64,000 nucleotides of DNA from Chloroflexota bacterium (GCA_019637815.1 JAHBUZ010000009.1:62001-126000); one strand, 5' to 3'; counted from the stretch's first letter, positions 8,230 through 16,993 are shown. Notes: generated by a model from the sequence alone, not told the origin. Made by a program: numbers and translations.

Positions 8230-9215
8230 ACGAGCTCGAGCTGACGCTCGCCATCAACGACTACGACCACACCCGGGACCTGGTCACGGGCAAGGTCCGG
8301 GTCGAGGGCGTGCGACTCCGGACGCTCGAGCTGTCCCCACCGGAGATCAACGGGCGCTTCAGCCTGTACCGGGAGTGGGATGTCTCCGAGTTCGGTCTCG
8401 GCAAGTACCTCGCCCAGCGGGCGGCGGGCGACGATTCGGTCGTGGCCATCCCGGTGTTCCCGGCCCGCTCGTTCCGGCACGCGTCCATCTACGTGGCCGC
8501 GGACAGCCCGCTCACCGCGCTGCCCGATCTCGCCGGCACGCGGGTGGGCATCCCGGAGTGGGCACAGACCGCGGTGACGTACGTGCGGGGCCTCATGGTC
8601 CGGGAGCATGCCCTGGACCTCGCCTCGATCGCGTGGCACCAGGCCGGTGTCAGCCAGCCCGGCCGCACCGAGAAGGTGGCGGTCCGGTTGCCGGACGGCG
8701 TCCATGTGACGCCCCATCCGGAGCGGACGCTGGAGCAGCTGCTGTTCGCGGGCGAGGTGGACGCGCTCATCACGGCCCAGCCACCCGACGCGTTCGTGGC
8801 GCGTGACCCTCGCATCCGGCGGCTCTACGCGGACCCGCCGGCCGCCGAGGAAGCGTCGTACCGGGCGACGGGCATCTATCCGATCATGCACACCATCGCG
8901 TTCCGGCGTCCCGTGCTGGAGGCGCATCCGTGGCTCGCCATCGAGCTCTGGAAGGGCTTCGAGGCGGCCAAGCGACGGAGCCAGGAGCGCATGCTCGACG
9001 CGATGATGCAGCGCACGCCGCTGCCCTGGGCGACGGCCGCCGCGGAGCAGGCGCGCGGACTGTTCGGCGATGACTTCTTCCCGTACGGCATCGAGCCCAA
9101 CCGGGTGACCCTCGACGCGGTCCTGGACTTCGCCCACGACCAGGGCGTGGCCACCCGGCGGCTCACCGTGGAGGAGCTGTTCTGGCCCACGACGCATCGA
9201 GCGCTCCGGTCGTGA
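8226..9215 (+). CDS. Pht5-like (4,5-dihydroxyphthalate decarboxylase family) periplasmic-binding-fold protein, copy 1
   Basis: A 329-residue protein that starts directly with a type 2 periplasmic-binding fold (LTLAINDYDHTRDLVTGKV) and has no signal peptide, so it should be cytoplasmic. It matches the family of Pht5, described as 4,5-dihydroxyphthalate decarboxylase, whose members are often auto-named ABC substrate-binding proteins. Family marks are FGLGKYL, AIPVFPARSFRH, GIPEWAQTA and FFPYGIEPNR. GTGA overlap with ubiD makes it the last gene of this operon. Two further copies lie at 20224 and 22335. It may be a decarboxylase, hydrolase or sensor, and the real activity in this branch is unproven. 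Confidence 0.75.
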   Translation: MNELELTLAINDYDHTRDLVTGKVRVEGVRLRTLELSPPEINGRFSLYREWDVSEFGLGKYLAQRAAGDDSVVAIPVFPARSFRHASIYVAADSPLTALPDLAGTRVGIPEWAQTAVTYVRGLMVREHALDLASIAWHQAGVSQPGRTEKVAVRLPDGVHVTPHPERTLEQLLFAGEVDALITAQPPDAFVARDPRIRRLYADPPAAEEASYRATGIYPIMHTIAFRRPVLEAHPWLAIELWKGFEAAKRRSQERMLDAMMQRTPLPWATAAAEQARGLFGDDFFPYGIEPNRVTLDAVLDFAHDQGVATRRLTVEELFWPTTHRALRS

Positions 9216-9244
9216 TCCGGTTGCGGCGAGGTCACGGAAATGCG

Positions 9245-9298
9245 TTGACGGCAACAAAATTTGCTGGCACTCTTGCTCGACGCACGGAATGTTCCGTG
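9245..9298 (+). promoter_or_regulatory. Promoter with two palindromes before the ABC importer operon
   Basis: A -35 box TTGACG (9245-9250) is followed at once by GCAACAAAATTTGC (9251-9264), an imperfect copy of a GSAAC-N4-GTTSC palindrome seen in other importer promoters here. The -10 would fall near 9268-9273, though CACTCT is a poor match. A second, perfect dyad with arms CACGGAA and TTCCGTG and a TG centre lies at 9283-9298 in the untranslated leader. Position suggests repression by blocking RNA polymerase. Confidence 0.6.
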
Positions 9299-9351
9299 TC
9301 ACAGGGTGATGGCCGCACCCCAGCGTGGCGGCAACGAGGAGGACTGTGCTC

Positions 9352-10383
9352 GTGAAGAAGGCCCGGCTCGGCGCGTTCGGCGCCGCGCTCCTTGTCAGTG
9401 CGGCGATGGTGGCGTCGACGTCCATCACGTTCGCGCAGTCGCCAGCGGCGCCGGAGGGACCAGGCGCACCGGAGAAGACGACCCTCAAGATCGTCCAGGG
9501 CTCCGACCCGGACTTCACCCAGGTGGCCCTCACCAAGGCCATCGAGACGCTCAACGCCCAGGGCATCACGACCGAGTTCGCAAGCGTCGTGGACACCGAC
9601 ACCGCCACGCGGTCGGTCATCGCCGGCCAGCAGGACATCGTCGTCAACTCGCTGTACTTCGGCATCAACGCGAACCAGCAGGGCATCCCGCTGCGCACGT
9701 TCCTTGCGGACATCCAGGCGGTGGACTACCTGCTCGTGAGCATCCCCAGCGTCACGGACATCATGACCCTCCAGGGTGGCACGGTGGGCATCAACAAGCC
9801 CGGTGACCTGGGCGCGACCGTGGCCGACCAGTGCCTCAAGTTCGCGAACGTCGACGTCACCCAGGTGGACTACGTCCAGGTGGGTGGCACCAGCGCCCGC
9901 ATGTCGGCGCTCCTCGCCGGCCAGATCATGGCCGCGCCGGCCCACGCCGCGGAGGCGCTCAACGCCCAGAAGCAGGGTGCCCTCAACATCCTCGCGGACT
10001 GCGGTGAGATCATCGGCACGTTCCTCCAGACCGGCGCCAGCACCACCCAGGAGTGGCTGGACGCGAACCCCAACCTGGCGCAGCACTTCACGGACGCGTA
10101 CATCGACGCGCTCCGCTGGGCGGCCACGGACAAGGAGGCCTACATCGAGCTCTCCAAGGTCGTCGTGCCGGACCTCGACGACGAGATCCGGGACACCACG
10201 TACGACCTGCTCATCAGCCAGAACGTGTTCGCGGTCGACGGTGGCCTCACCCCTGAGTCCATCCAGAAGCTCGTGGACATCGGTCTCGACGCCGCCGCCA
10301 TCACGGAGCCGGTGTCGACCGAGTGGTACACGATGGCCAACGTGGACTCGTACCTGGCCCGGCGCGGCGCGTTCGGCCAGTAG
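9352..10383 (+). CDS. NitT/TauT-family ABC transporter substrate-binding protein
   Basis: A 343-residue secreted binding protein. I chose the GTG at 9352 because GAGGAGG ends 9 bases upstream and the protein then starts MKKARLGAFGAALL, a good Sec signal peptide cleaved near TFA-QSPAAP. The mature part is a type 2 binding fold like the nitrate/sulfonate/taurine family: KIVQGSDPDFTQVALTKA, QQDIVVNSLYFGINAN, VGINKPGDLG. It captures a solute for the two permeases and the ATPase that follow. The ligand is unknown, and genes around it suggest an organic acid. The palindrome-bearing promoter lies upstream and a strong hairpin follows the gene. Confidence 0.88.
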   Translation: MKKARLGAFGAALLVSAAMVASTSITFAQSPAAPEGPGAPEKTTLKIVQGSDPDFTQVALTKAIETLNAQGITTEFASVVDTDTATRSVIAGQQDIVVNSLYFGINANQQGIPLRTFLADIQAVDYLLVSIPSVTDIMTLQGGTVGINKPGDLGATVADQCLKFANVDVTQVDYVQVGGTSARMSALLAGQIMAAPAHAAEALNAQKQGALNILADCGEIIGTFLQTGASTTQEWLDANPNLAQHFTDAYIDALRWAATDKEAYIELSKVVVPDLDDEIRDTTYDLLISQNVFAVDGGLTPESIQKLVDIGLDAAAITEPVSTEWYTMANVDSYLARRGAFGQ

Positions 10384-10417
10384 CAGCAGGGGAGTACCCT
10401 GCCGATTCGGATGGCAC

Positions 10418-10443
10418 GGTGGCCGGGCCTCTGCCCGGCCACC
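10418..10443 (+). terminator. Perfect 11-bp hairpin between binding-protein and ATPase genes
   Basis: The arms GGTGGCCGGGC (10418-10428) and GCCCGGCCACC (10433-10443) are perfectly complementary around a CTCT loop. No T-run follows, so full termination is unlikely. Such hairpins after binding-protein genes often protect or attenuate the message and give more binding protein than transporter. Confidence 0.6.
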
Positions 10444-10473
10444 TGCCGTTGACGGCGGGTCTGGAGGCGGGCC

Positions 10474-11247
10474 GTGCTCGAGATCGCACACCTCAACAAG
10501 TCGTTCTCCCTCGGCGGCACCAAGCGGGTGCTCGACGACTTCGACCTGAGCATGCGCCCGGGCGAGTTCGTGAGCCTCATCGGCCCGTCCGGCTGTGGCA
10601 AGACCACGGCGCTGCGCATCGTGGCCGGGCTGCTGGAGCAGACCAGCGGCACCGTGACCATCGATGGCTCGGTGAGCACCGGGCCCTCGCGGGACAAGGC
10701 CATCGTGTTCCAGCACTTCAACCTGCTGCCGTGGCGCACCGCCATCGACAACGTGGCCTACGGCCTCGAGCTCCAGGGCATGCCCAAGGCGAAGCGGATG
10801 CAGGTCGCGACGGAGTACCTCGACCTGGTCGGTCTCACCGAGAGCGCCCAGAAGTACCCGTCCCAGCTGTCGGGCGGCATGCGGCAGCGCATCGGCATCG
10901 CGCGTGCGCTCGCCATCGATCCCAAGCTGCTGCTCATGGATGAGCCGTTCGGCGCGCTGGACGCGCTCACCCGGGAGCATCTCCAGGGTCAGCTGGCGCG
11001 CATCTGCCAGGAGCGCAACCTGACCACGCTGTTCGTGACCCACTCCATCGACGAGGCGATCTACCTCTCCGACCGGGTGGTCGTCATGGGCGTCCAGCCG
11101 GGGCGCATCATCGCCGAGTTCCACATCACGATGCGCAAGCCACGGGGCGACTACAACTTCCGCGCCGAGCCCGAGTACGCGCAGGTGCGCGAGGACATCT
11201 GGCGTCTGCTGGAGCAGCAGATCGTGCGTGCGGAGCGGGTCGCCTGA
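10474..11247 (+). CDS. NitT/TauT-family ABC transporter ATP-binding protein
   Basis: A 257-residue ABC ATPase of the SsuB/TauB type. It has Walker [10 protein letters not shown] (about 44-52), the family's [17 protein letters not shown]-loop stretch, the signature LSGGMRQR, Walker [13 protein letters not shown] and an H-loop in FVTHSIDEA. It powers import through the two following permeases. The start is GTG at 10474 and the stop shares a base with the next ATG (TGATG). Confidence 0.94.
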   Translation: MLEIAHLNKSFSLGGTKRVLDDFDLSMRPGEFVSLIGPSGCGKTTALRIVAGLLEQTSGTVTIDGSVSTGPSRDKAIVFQHFNLLPWRTAIDNVAYGLELQGMPKAKRMQVATEYLDLVGLTESAQKYPSQLSGGMRQRIGIARALAIDPKLLLMDEPFGALDALTREHLQGQLARICQERNLTTLFVTHSIDEAIYLSDRVVVMGVQPGRIIAEFHITMRKPRGDYNFRAEPEYAQVREDIWRLLEQQIVRAERVA

Positions 11248-12068
11248 TGGGTGCTGCTACGGCCGCACCGGTCGCGGACGCGTCGTCGACGCCTCGCGGA
11301 CGGAGCCTCGCGGACCGGATCTGGACACGTCGCAACGGCCTGCGCGTCCTGTCGCTGGTCACGGTGTTCCTGGTCTGGGAGATCTGGGGCCGGGCCAACC
11401 CGTTCTTCGCCTCCTATCCCACGGCGATCCTCGGCGCGTCCGGCAGGATCCTGCTGCCGGAGGTGCTGCCGGCCCTCACGACCACGGTCTGGGCGCTGCT
11501 CGTGGGCATGGCCATCTCCATCCCCATCGGCGTGATGTTCGGCTTCGCCATGGCGCGCTTCCGGCTCATCGAGATCGCGCTGCTGCCGTACATGAACGCG
11601 ATCTACGCCACGCCGCGCATCGCGCTCATCCCGGTCCTCGTGCTGTGGCTGGGGATCGGCTTCGAGCTGCGCGTGACCATCGTCGCGCTGGGCGCCGTGT
11701 TCCCCATCATCATCAACAGCTACGCGGGCGCGAAGCATGTCGATGAGGAGCTGCTGGACACGGGCCGCGCGTTCATGGCCAGCGAGCGGCAGCTGCTGCG
11801 GACCATCGTGCTGCCCGCCACCACGCCCTTCGTGTTCGCGGGTCTGCGCATCGGTCTCGGACGAGGCATCAGCGGTGTCATCGTGGCCGAGATGACGGCT
11901 GCCCTCACGGGCATCGGGCGCATCCTCATCTCGCATGCCAAGTACCTCCAGATCGCGGAGCTGTTCGTGGGCATCATGGTCCTGGGCCTGTTCAGCCTGG
12001 TCCTGTTCGACCTGCTCAACCGGTCCCAGCGGCGTCTGACGCCCTGGGCGGCCACGGACGGCACCTGA
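11247..12068 (+). CDS. ABC transporter permease (NitT/TauT family), first
   Basis: A 273-residue inner-membrane permease of the SsuC/TauC type with about six membrane segments. The cytoplasmic coupling loop reads GAKHVDEELLDTGRAFMASERQLLRTIVLPATTPF, the EAA-like motif that docks on the ATPase. It starts on the last base of the ATPase stop codon and is followed 2 bases later by a second, related permease. Two permease genes suggest a heterodimeric channel, whereas many members of this family use a homodimer. Confidence 0.92.
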   Translation: MGAATAAPVADASSTPRGRSLADRIWTRRNGLRVLSLVTVFLVWEIWGRANPFFASYPTAILGASGRILLPEVLPALTTTVWALLVGMAISIPIGVMFGFAMARFRLIEIALLPYMNAIYATPRIALIPVLVLWLGIGFELRVTIVALGAVFPIIINSYAGAKHVDEELLDTGRAFMASERQLLRTIVLPATTPFVFAGLRIGLGRGISGVIVAEMTAALTGIGRILISHAKYLQIAELFVGIMVLGLFSLVLFDLLNRSQRRLTPWAATDGT

Positions 12069-12069
12069 C

Positions 12070-12918
12070 ATGACCGCCGACGTGACCACCCCGACGACCG
12101 TCCCCGCCACGCCCGCGGCACCCGAGCACACGCCCCGCAGGCCGTGGCATCACGACCGGCGGCTGGTGTGGCTGGTGCGCATCGTGACCCTGGTGACCAT
12201 CCTGGGGGTCTGGGAGTGGTACGCGCAGGGCAAGAGCATCGCGCTCATCGCGGCACCGTCGAAGGTCGCCCAGTCGTTCTATCAGCTGGTCGTGGTGGAC
12301 CAGTCGCTGCTCGTGGCGCTCATGGGCAGCATCGTGACGATGTGCATCGGGCTCACGCTGGCGACCATCGTGGCGGTGCCCCTGGGCATCGCGATGGGTC
12401 GATCCACGACGCTCGAGAGCGTGCTCGACCCGTATGTCACGTTCCTGTACGTGCTGCCGAGCGTGGCGTTCGTGCCGGTGCTCGTGGTCATGCTGGGCAT
12501 CGACTTCCAGCTCCGCCTGGCGCTCATCTTCCTGTCCGCGATCTTCCCCATCCTGCTCAACACCATCGCGGGCGTGAAGCACGTGGACCGGGACCTCATC
12601 GACGGGGGCATCAGCTTCTGTGCGACGGAGCGTCAGATCATGCGCACCATCGTGGTGCCGTCCGCGATCCCGTTCATCTTCGCGGGCTTCCGCATCGGCT
12701 TCTCGGCGGCGTGGGTGGGCTGCATCGTGGCGGAGATGACGGCCATGATCACCGGTGTCGGTGGCCTGCTCCTGGAATCGGCCAGCCGGTTCCGGACCGC
12801 GGACGTGTTCGTGGCCATCTTCGGCATCATGGCGGTCGCGGTGACCATCCAGTGGTTCACGTCGCGGGTCGAGGTCTGGGTGACCCCCTGGCGGCGCGGC
12901 ATGTCCGACGGGCATTGA
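12070..12918 (+). CDS. ABC transporter permease (NitT/TauT family), second
   Basis: A 282-residue paralogue of the preceding permease. A Pro/Thr/Ala-rich cytoplasmic N-terminus of about 30 residues precedes the first membrane segment (LVWLVRIVTLVTILGVWEWY). The coupling loop reads GVKHVDRDLIDGGISFCATERQIMRTIVVPSAIPF. It is likely the other half of a heterodimeric channel. The stop overlaps the TTG start of the isomerase gene by four bases, so transport and isoprenoid genes share a transcript. Confidence 0.92.
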   Translation: MTADVTTPTTVPATPAAPEHTPRRPWHHDRRLVWLVRIVTLVTILGVWEWYAQGKSIALIAAPSKVAQSFYQLVVVDQSLLVALMGSIVTMCIGLTLATIVAVPLGIAMGRSTTLESVLDPYVTFLYVLPSVAFVPVLVVMLGIDFQLRLALIFLSAIFPILLNTIAGVKHVDRDLIDGGISFCATERQIMRTIVVPSAIPFIFAGFRIGFSAAWVGCIVAEMTAMITGVGGLLLESASRFRTADVFVAIFGIMAVAVTIQWFTSRVEVWVTPWRRGMSDGH

Positions 12919-14045
12919 GCGCTCGACCCGACGAGGCGGCCGGGGCCGTCCCGGACCCTTCCAGCCCGACGGACATCGAGGCGATCGAGCGGCGCAAGGC
13001 GGACCACCTGCGCCTCGCGGCCAGCGACCGGCACCAGTCGCCCGGCGCGGGATGGGAGGACATCCATCTCGTACACGACGCCCTGCCGGTGACCGACGCG
13101 GAGGACATCGACCTGGGCGCCGAGCTGCTGGGCCATCGGCTCCGACTGCCACTCGTCATCGCGGGCATGACCGGTGGCCATCCGATGGCCCGCGATCTCA
13201 ACGCGGACCTGGCACGCGCCGCGGAGCGCCACGCCATCGCGATGGGTCTCGGCAGCCAGCGTGCCGCGCTCCGGGACCCCTCGGTCGCGAACACGTACAG
13301 CGTGGCCCGGGACGTGGCGCCGGACGCGGTGCTCCTGGCCAACGTGGGCGTGTCACAGCTCATCGACCAGCGGGGTGAGCGGGCGCTCGGCGCGAGCGAG
13401 CTGCGTGACGCGGTGGCCATGATCCGGGCGAACGCCCTGGTCATCCACCTCAACTACCTCGAGGAGTCGGTGCAACCGGAGGGCCAGCGTCGGGCGCGTG
13501 GCGCGCTCGAGGCGATCGCCGCCGCGGTGCGCACGGTGGACGTGCCGGTGGTCCTCAAGGAGACCGGTGGCGGCATCTCGCGCGAGGTCGCCATCCGGGC
13601 ACGCGACGAAGGGGTCGCGGCGCTCGATGTGGGTGGCTACGGCGGGACCTCGTTCGCGTCCATCGAGGCCGAGCGTGCCGCCGCGGCCGGTGACATGGAG
13701 CGTGCCCGGCTCGGTGAGACCTTCGCCCACTGGGGCATCCCCACCCCGGCCAGCGTCGCGGCGTGTGCGGACGTCCTGCCGGTCATCGCGACCGGTGGCC
13801 TGCGGAGCGGTCTGGACGCGGCCCGCGCGATCGCGCTGGGGGCCACGGCCGTGGGCATCGGGCGACCCATGCTCCAGGCGGCGATGGTGGGGGACGGTGC
13901 GCTCGACCGATGGATCGGCGCGTTCGAGCACGAGCTGCGGACCGCGGTGTTCCTGACCGGCGGTCGCCAGGCGCGCGACCTCCGGTCCGCCCGTCGTGTG
14001 GTCATGGGCCCCACGGCGGTCTGGCTCCAGCACATGACCGACTGA
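12915..14045 (+). CDS. fni: Type 2 isopentenyl-diphosphate Delta-isomerase (FMN-dependent)
   Basis: A 376-residue FMN enzyme that interconverts isopentenyl and dimethylallyl diphosphate. Motifs are clear: AGMTGG (83-88), GLGSQR, HLNYLEESVQPEGQ (178-191, with the metal-binding Glu in QPEG), KETGGGIS, DVGGYGGTSFASIE and WGIPTP...IATGGLRSG. No ATG or GTG fits the N-terminus; TTG at 12915 gives a four-base overlap with the permease stop and a complete protein. It sits between an ABC importer and a UbiD gene, not in an isoprenoid cluster. That suggests it supplies dimethylallyl groups for prenylated FMN, though a housekeeping role is equally possible. Confidence 0.92.
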   Translation: MSARPDEAAGAVPDPSSPTDIEAIERRKADHLRLAASDRHQSPGAGWEDIHLVHDALPVTDAEDIDLGAELLGHRLRLPLVIAGMTGGHPMARDLNADLARAAERHAIAMGLGSQRAALRDPSVANTYSVARDVAPDAVLLANVGVSQLIDQRGERALGASELRDAVAMIRANALVIHLNYLEESVQPEGQRRARGALEAIAAAVRTVDVPVVLKETGGGISREVAIRARDEGVAALDVGGYGGTSFASIEAERAAAAGDMERARLGETFAHWGIPTPASVAACADVLPVIATGGLRSGLDAARAIALGATAVGIGRPMLQAAMVGDGALDRWIGAFEHELRTAVFLTGGRQARDLRSARRVVMGPTAVWLQHMTD

Positions 14046-14103
14046 CGGACGACACACGGATCGATGGGCCGGCATCGCGACCGGCCGGGGAGGTTCCACA
14101 GGC

Positions 14104-15594
14104 ATGCTCGATCTCCGGGAGTTCATCGCCCGCTACGAGGCGGACCAGCCCGACCACATGGTCCATGTCGACCGACCGGTGGACCCGGCCGCGTTCGAGG
14201 TCACCGCGGTCCTCCAGCAGCTGGAGGACGTCGGTCGGGCGCCGATGGCCCTGTTCCATCGTCCCCGGAACCTGTTCGGCGAGGTCTCCCGGTTCCCGCT
14301 CGTGACCAACATCTACGCCGAGCGGGGCCGATGCGCCCATGCCCTGGGGCTGCCCGTGTCCCAGGCCAAGTTCCCGCTGAGCCTGGAGTACGGCCGACGG
14401 GAGCAGCAGCGCATCCCGCCCACGGTCGTCTCGGCGGCCGAGGCGCCCGTGAAGCAGGTCGTCCAGCGTGGCGATGACGCGGACCTGCGCCAGTTCCCCA
14501 TCGTGCGCCATCACCACATGGATCCCGCGCCGTACATCGACATGACCCCGGTCATGAAGGACCCCGACACGGGCGCCTACAACGCCGCCTATCTGCGGAT
14601 GATGTACAAGGGCCCGCGCAAGCTGGGTCTCCACATGTCGCCCCGGCACAACTGGCAGATCACCCGCAAGCACGAGGAGCGGGGCCTGCCGACGCGTGTC
14701 GCGATCGTGGTCAGCCATCACCCCGCGTTCTTCCTGGGCACGCTCAACGTGGCCCCGTTCGGCGAGGACGACTACGAGGTGATCGGCTCGATCGCGGGCA
14801 GCTCGCTGCGGCTCGTGGCGTCCGAGACGTGGGGGGACGAGTTCCTCATCCCGGCGGACGCGGACATCGTCATCGAGGGCGAGATCCCACCGAACGTGCG
14901 CGAGGTGGAGGGTCCCTTCGGCGAGTTCCCGGGCACCTACGGCCCGCAGCGGCTGCGCTGGGTCATCGACGTCACGGCCATCAACTTCCGCCACGACGCC
15001 ATCTACCAGGACGTGTTCGTGGGTCATGCGGACGACTGGATCCAGGGCGGCCTGCCGAAGGAGGCGCGCATCTTCAACCGCATCAAGGGGGTCGTGCCCG
15101 GCGTCACCGCCGTCCATCTGCCCGTCTCGGGCGTGTGCCGGCTCCACTGCAACGTGTCCATCGACAAGAAGGTGGACGGGGAATCGCGGCAGGCGGCGTT
15201 CATCGTGCTCGGCGAGGTGGACATGATCAAGCACGTCTTCGTCGTGGACAAGGACGTGGACGTGTTCGACGACCGCCAGATGCTGTGGGCGATCGCGACC
15301 CGTGTCCAGGCGGACCAGGCGATCGACATCATCCGCAACGCCAAGGGCAACACCCTCGACCCCTCGCAGACCGACCCCATCATGACCACCAAGATGATCG
15401 TGGATGCGACGAAGCCGGTGCAGCGACCCTTCAGCGAGCGCATCCTGGTGCCCCAGGAGGCGAAGGACCGGGTGCCCATGACCGAGTTCGTGCGCGAGTC
15501 CGGGGTGCCGGTCCCCGCGATGGGCGATGCGGTGGCCGGTACCGGCCCTGTGTCCGCCACCGTCCCGCCCTCCGCCGCGATCCCGGAGGCCTGA
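14104..15594 (+). CDS. ubiD: UbiD-family prenyl-FMN-dependent decarboxylase (second copy)
   Basis: A 496-residue UbiD-family enzyme, clearly diverged from the copy at 6784. Catalytic residues are R165 in AAYLRMM and E269/E274 in EGPFGEFPG. PLVTNIYAERGRCAHALG near the N-terminus is typical of the hydroxyarylic acid decarboxylase branch. The C-terminal 25 residues are Pro/Ala-rich. It follows fni by 58 bases with a GGGGAGG ribosome binding site and is followed by a small zinc-ribbon gene, recalling three-component (B, C, D) hydroxyarylic acid decarboxylases, whose D subunit is a small cysteine-rich protein. The substrate is unknown. Confidence 0.92.
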   Translation: MLDLREFIARYEADQPDHMVHVDRPVDPAAFEVTAVLQQLEDVGRAPMALFHRPRNLFGEVSRFPLVTNIYAERGRCAHALGLPVSQAKFPLSLEYGRREQQRIPPTVVSAAEAPVKQVVQRGDDADLRQFPIVRHHHMDPAPYIDMTPVMKDPDTGAYNAAYLRMMYKGPRKLGLHMSPRHNWQITRKHEERGLPTRVAIVVSHHPAFFLGTLNVAPFGEDDYEVIGSIAGSSLRLVASETWGDEFLIPADADIVIEGEIPPNVREVEGPFGEFPGTYGPQRLRWVIDVTAINFRHDAIYQDVFVGHADDWIQGGLPKEARIFNRIKGVVPGVTAVHLPVSGVCRLHCNVSIDKKVDGESRQAAFIVLGEVDMIKHVFVVDKDVDVFDDRQMLWAIATRVQADQAIDIIRNAKGNTLDPSQTDPIMTTKMIVDATKPVQRPFSERILVPQEAKDRVPMTEFVRESGVPVPAMGDAVAGTGPVSATVPPSAAIPEA

Positions 15595-15597
15595 GCG

Positions 15598-15849
15598 ATG
15601 GCCCAGATCTTCAACGTCACGTGCCCCGGGTGTCGGGGCACCTTCCCGGTCCATCCCGAGCTGTGGCAGGCGGGCTACGACCTGTTGTGCCCCTTCTGTG
15701 GCCGGATGTTCCCCCAGGAGGAGAGCCCGCGCATCGTCACCGGGACCGGCGAGCAGCGCCCAGGCTCGGCGTGGCGCGGTGGTGACGCCGGATCGACGCC
15801 CGCCCGGCCACCCGACCCGCAGCCCGACGCCCACGCCGAGGGCATGTAG
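15598..15849 (+). CDS. Small zinc-ribbon protein linked to the second UbiD
   Basis: An 83-residue protein with two CxxC knuckles (C9/C12 and C31/C34), giving a compact zinc ribbon in the first 40 residues and a disordered Pro/Gly-rich tail. The ATG lies 3 bases after the ubiD stop. In BCD-type hydroxyarylic acid decarboxylases a cysteine-rich subunit D of about 75 residues accompanies the UbiD subunit. This gene could be the counterpart, although I see no wider similarity. A regulatory or assembly role is an alternative. Confidence 0.7.
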   Translation: MAQIFNVTCPGCRGTFPVHPELWQAGYDLLCPFCGRMFPQEESPRIVTGTGEQRPGSAWRGGDAGSTPARPPDPQPDAHAEGM

Positions 15850-15891
15850 CCACCGGGGCCCGCGCGTCCCGGCACCCGCATCGGAGGGAGC

Positions 15892-16890
15892 ATGGTCGAT
15901 GACCACTCGCGGCCCGCGCCGCTGCGCGACGACCGACCGAGAGCGGCCACGCTCCGCTCCGGGGTCATGCTGGAGGTCGCCGCCGCGCTCGTCGCGCGAC
16001 CCGACTGGGGCTCGCGCCAGGTCCGCATCGACCTGCGTCCCCAAGGAGGGGAGGACTGGCCACTGCGGCTGTTCGCGAGCGACTCGGTGCACGCCATCCA
16101 CGAGGTGGCACGGGGTGACGTCGCGTTCGCCATCGTCAACCCGGCCGTCATGGCGGCGCTCGCGGTACGTGGCTCGCCGCCCTTCCCGCGATCCATCCCG
16201 CTGCGTGCCATCGCGACGATCCCCTCGTACGACCAGCTGGGTCTGGGTGTCGCGGCGTCACTCGGCGTGGGCGACCTGACCGGGCTCGCCAGCGCGCGTC
16301 CCGCGCTGCGGCTCTCGCTGCGGGGGCAGCGGGACCACTCGGTCCACCTGATGATCGAGCACGTGCTGGGAGCGGTCGGCCTCGACCTCGATGACCTGGT
16401 GGCGGCGGGCGGTCACATCGGCTACGACGAGGGTCTGCCGCATCACGCGCTGCGGTCGGACGCCATGGCCGCCGGCACGATCGACGCCCTGTTCGACGAG
16501 GGCATCTACAACTGGGTGGATCTCGCGGTCGGGGCCCGGTGGCGGTTCCTGGCCATCGACGAGGCTCCGATGGCTCGCCTCGAGGCCATGGGCTATCGCC
16601 GCGCGACACTGACCCGGGCGCGGTTCCCGGCGCTCACCGAGGATGTCCCGACGCTCGACTTCAGCGGCTTCCTCATCTACACCCACGCCGACGTCGACGA
16701 CCGGCTGGTGGAAGCGGTGTGCCGCGCGCTCCACGAGCGGCGGGACCGGATCGCGTGGCAGGGCCATGGCGGTCTGCCGCTGGAGCGCATGGTCGCCGGC
16801 GCGGTGGATGCGCCCCTGCCGATCCCCTTCCATGACGCAGCGCTGCGCTACTGGCGATCGGTCGGGATGCCGGTCACTGTTGCGTCGTAG
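15892..16890 (+). CDS. TAXI/NMT1-like binding-fold protein without signal peptide
   Basis: A 332-residue protein resembling TAXI-type TRAP solute-binding subunits: ATLRSGVMLEVAAALV at the N-terminus, VARGDVAFAIVNPAVMAALAV and GTIDALFDEGIYNW. Genuine TAXI proteins are secreted, but this one has a charged N-terminus (MVDDHSRPAP) and no signal peptide or lipobox, and no TRAP membrane gene is nearby. GGAGGG precedes the ATG. Like the Pht5-like genes it is a cytoplasmic binding-fold protein ending a UbiD operon, so it may be an enzyme or sensor of the decarboxylation substrate. Its function is not established. Confidence 0.7.
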   Translation: MVDDHSRPAPLRDDRPRAATLRSGVMLEVAAALVARPDWGSRQVRIDLRPQGGEDWPLRLFASDSVHAIHEVARGDVAFAIVNPAVMAALAVRGSPPFPRSIPLRAIATIPSYDQLGLGVAASLGVGDLTGLASARPALRLSLRGQRDHSVHLMIEHVLGAVGLDLDDLVAAGGHIGYDEGLPHHALRSDAMAAGTIDALFDEGIYNWVDLAVGARWRFLAIDEAPMARLEAMGYRRATLTRARFPALTEDVPTLDFSGFLIYTHADVDDRLVEAVCRALHERRDRIAWQGHGGLPLERMVAGAVDAPLPIPFHDAALRYWRSVGMPVTVAS

Positions 16891-16894
16891 GCGC

Positions 16895-16964
16895 TTGACG
16901 GGAACAATCATTGTTGCTAGCGTGCCGCGATCCGTTGCCGCACGGGAACGACCCGGTGTCGTTC
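16895..16964 (+). promoter_or_regulatory. Promoter with operator-like palindromes before the tripartite transporter
   Basis: TTGACG (16895-16900) and TAGCGT (16918-16923) are separated by exactly 17 bases, and that spacer is GGAACAATCATTGTTGC, a dyad centred on AACAAT-C-ATTGTT. The half-sites match the motif in other importer promoters, but the gap is 7 rather than 4 bases. Downstream, GAACGAC (16946-16952) and GTCGTTC (16958-16964) form a second inverted repeat in the leader. Confidence 0.65.
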
Positions 16965-16993
16965 GCCTTGCGTCCCGCTGAGGAGGTCATACG

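Noticed and set aside
9283..9298. Palindrome as a rho-independent terminator of the first operon
   Set aside because: No T-run follows, and it lies downstream of a good -35 box in the leader of the next operon, which fits an operator better.
15892..16890. TRAP transporter binding protein
   Set aside because: It has no signal peptide and no TRAP DctQ/DctM membrane genes are in the window.
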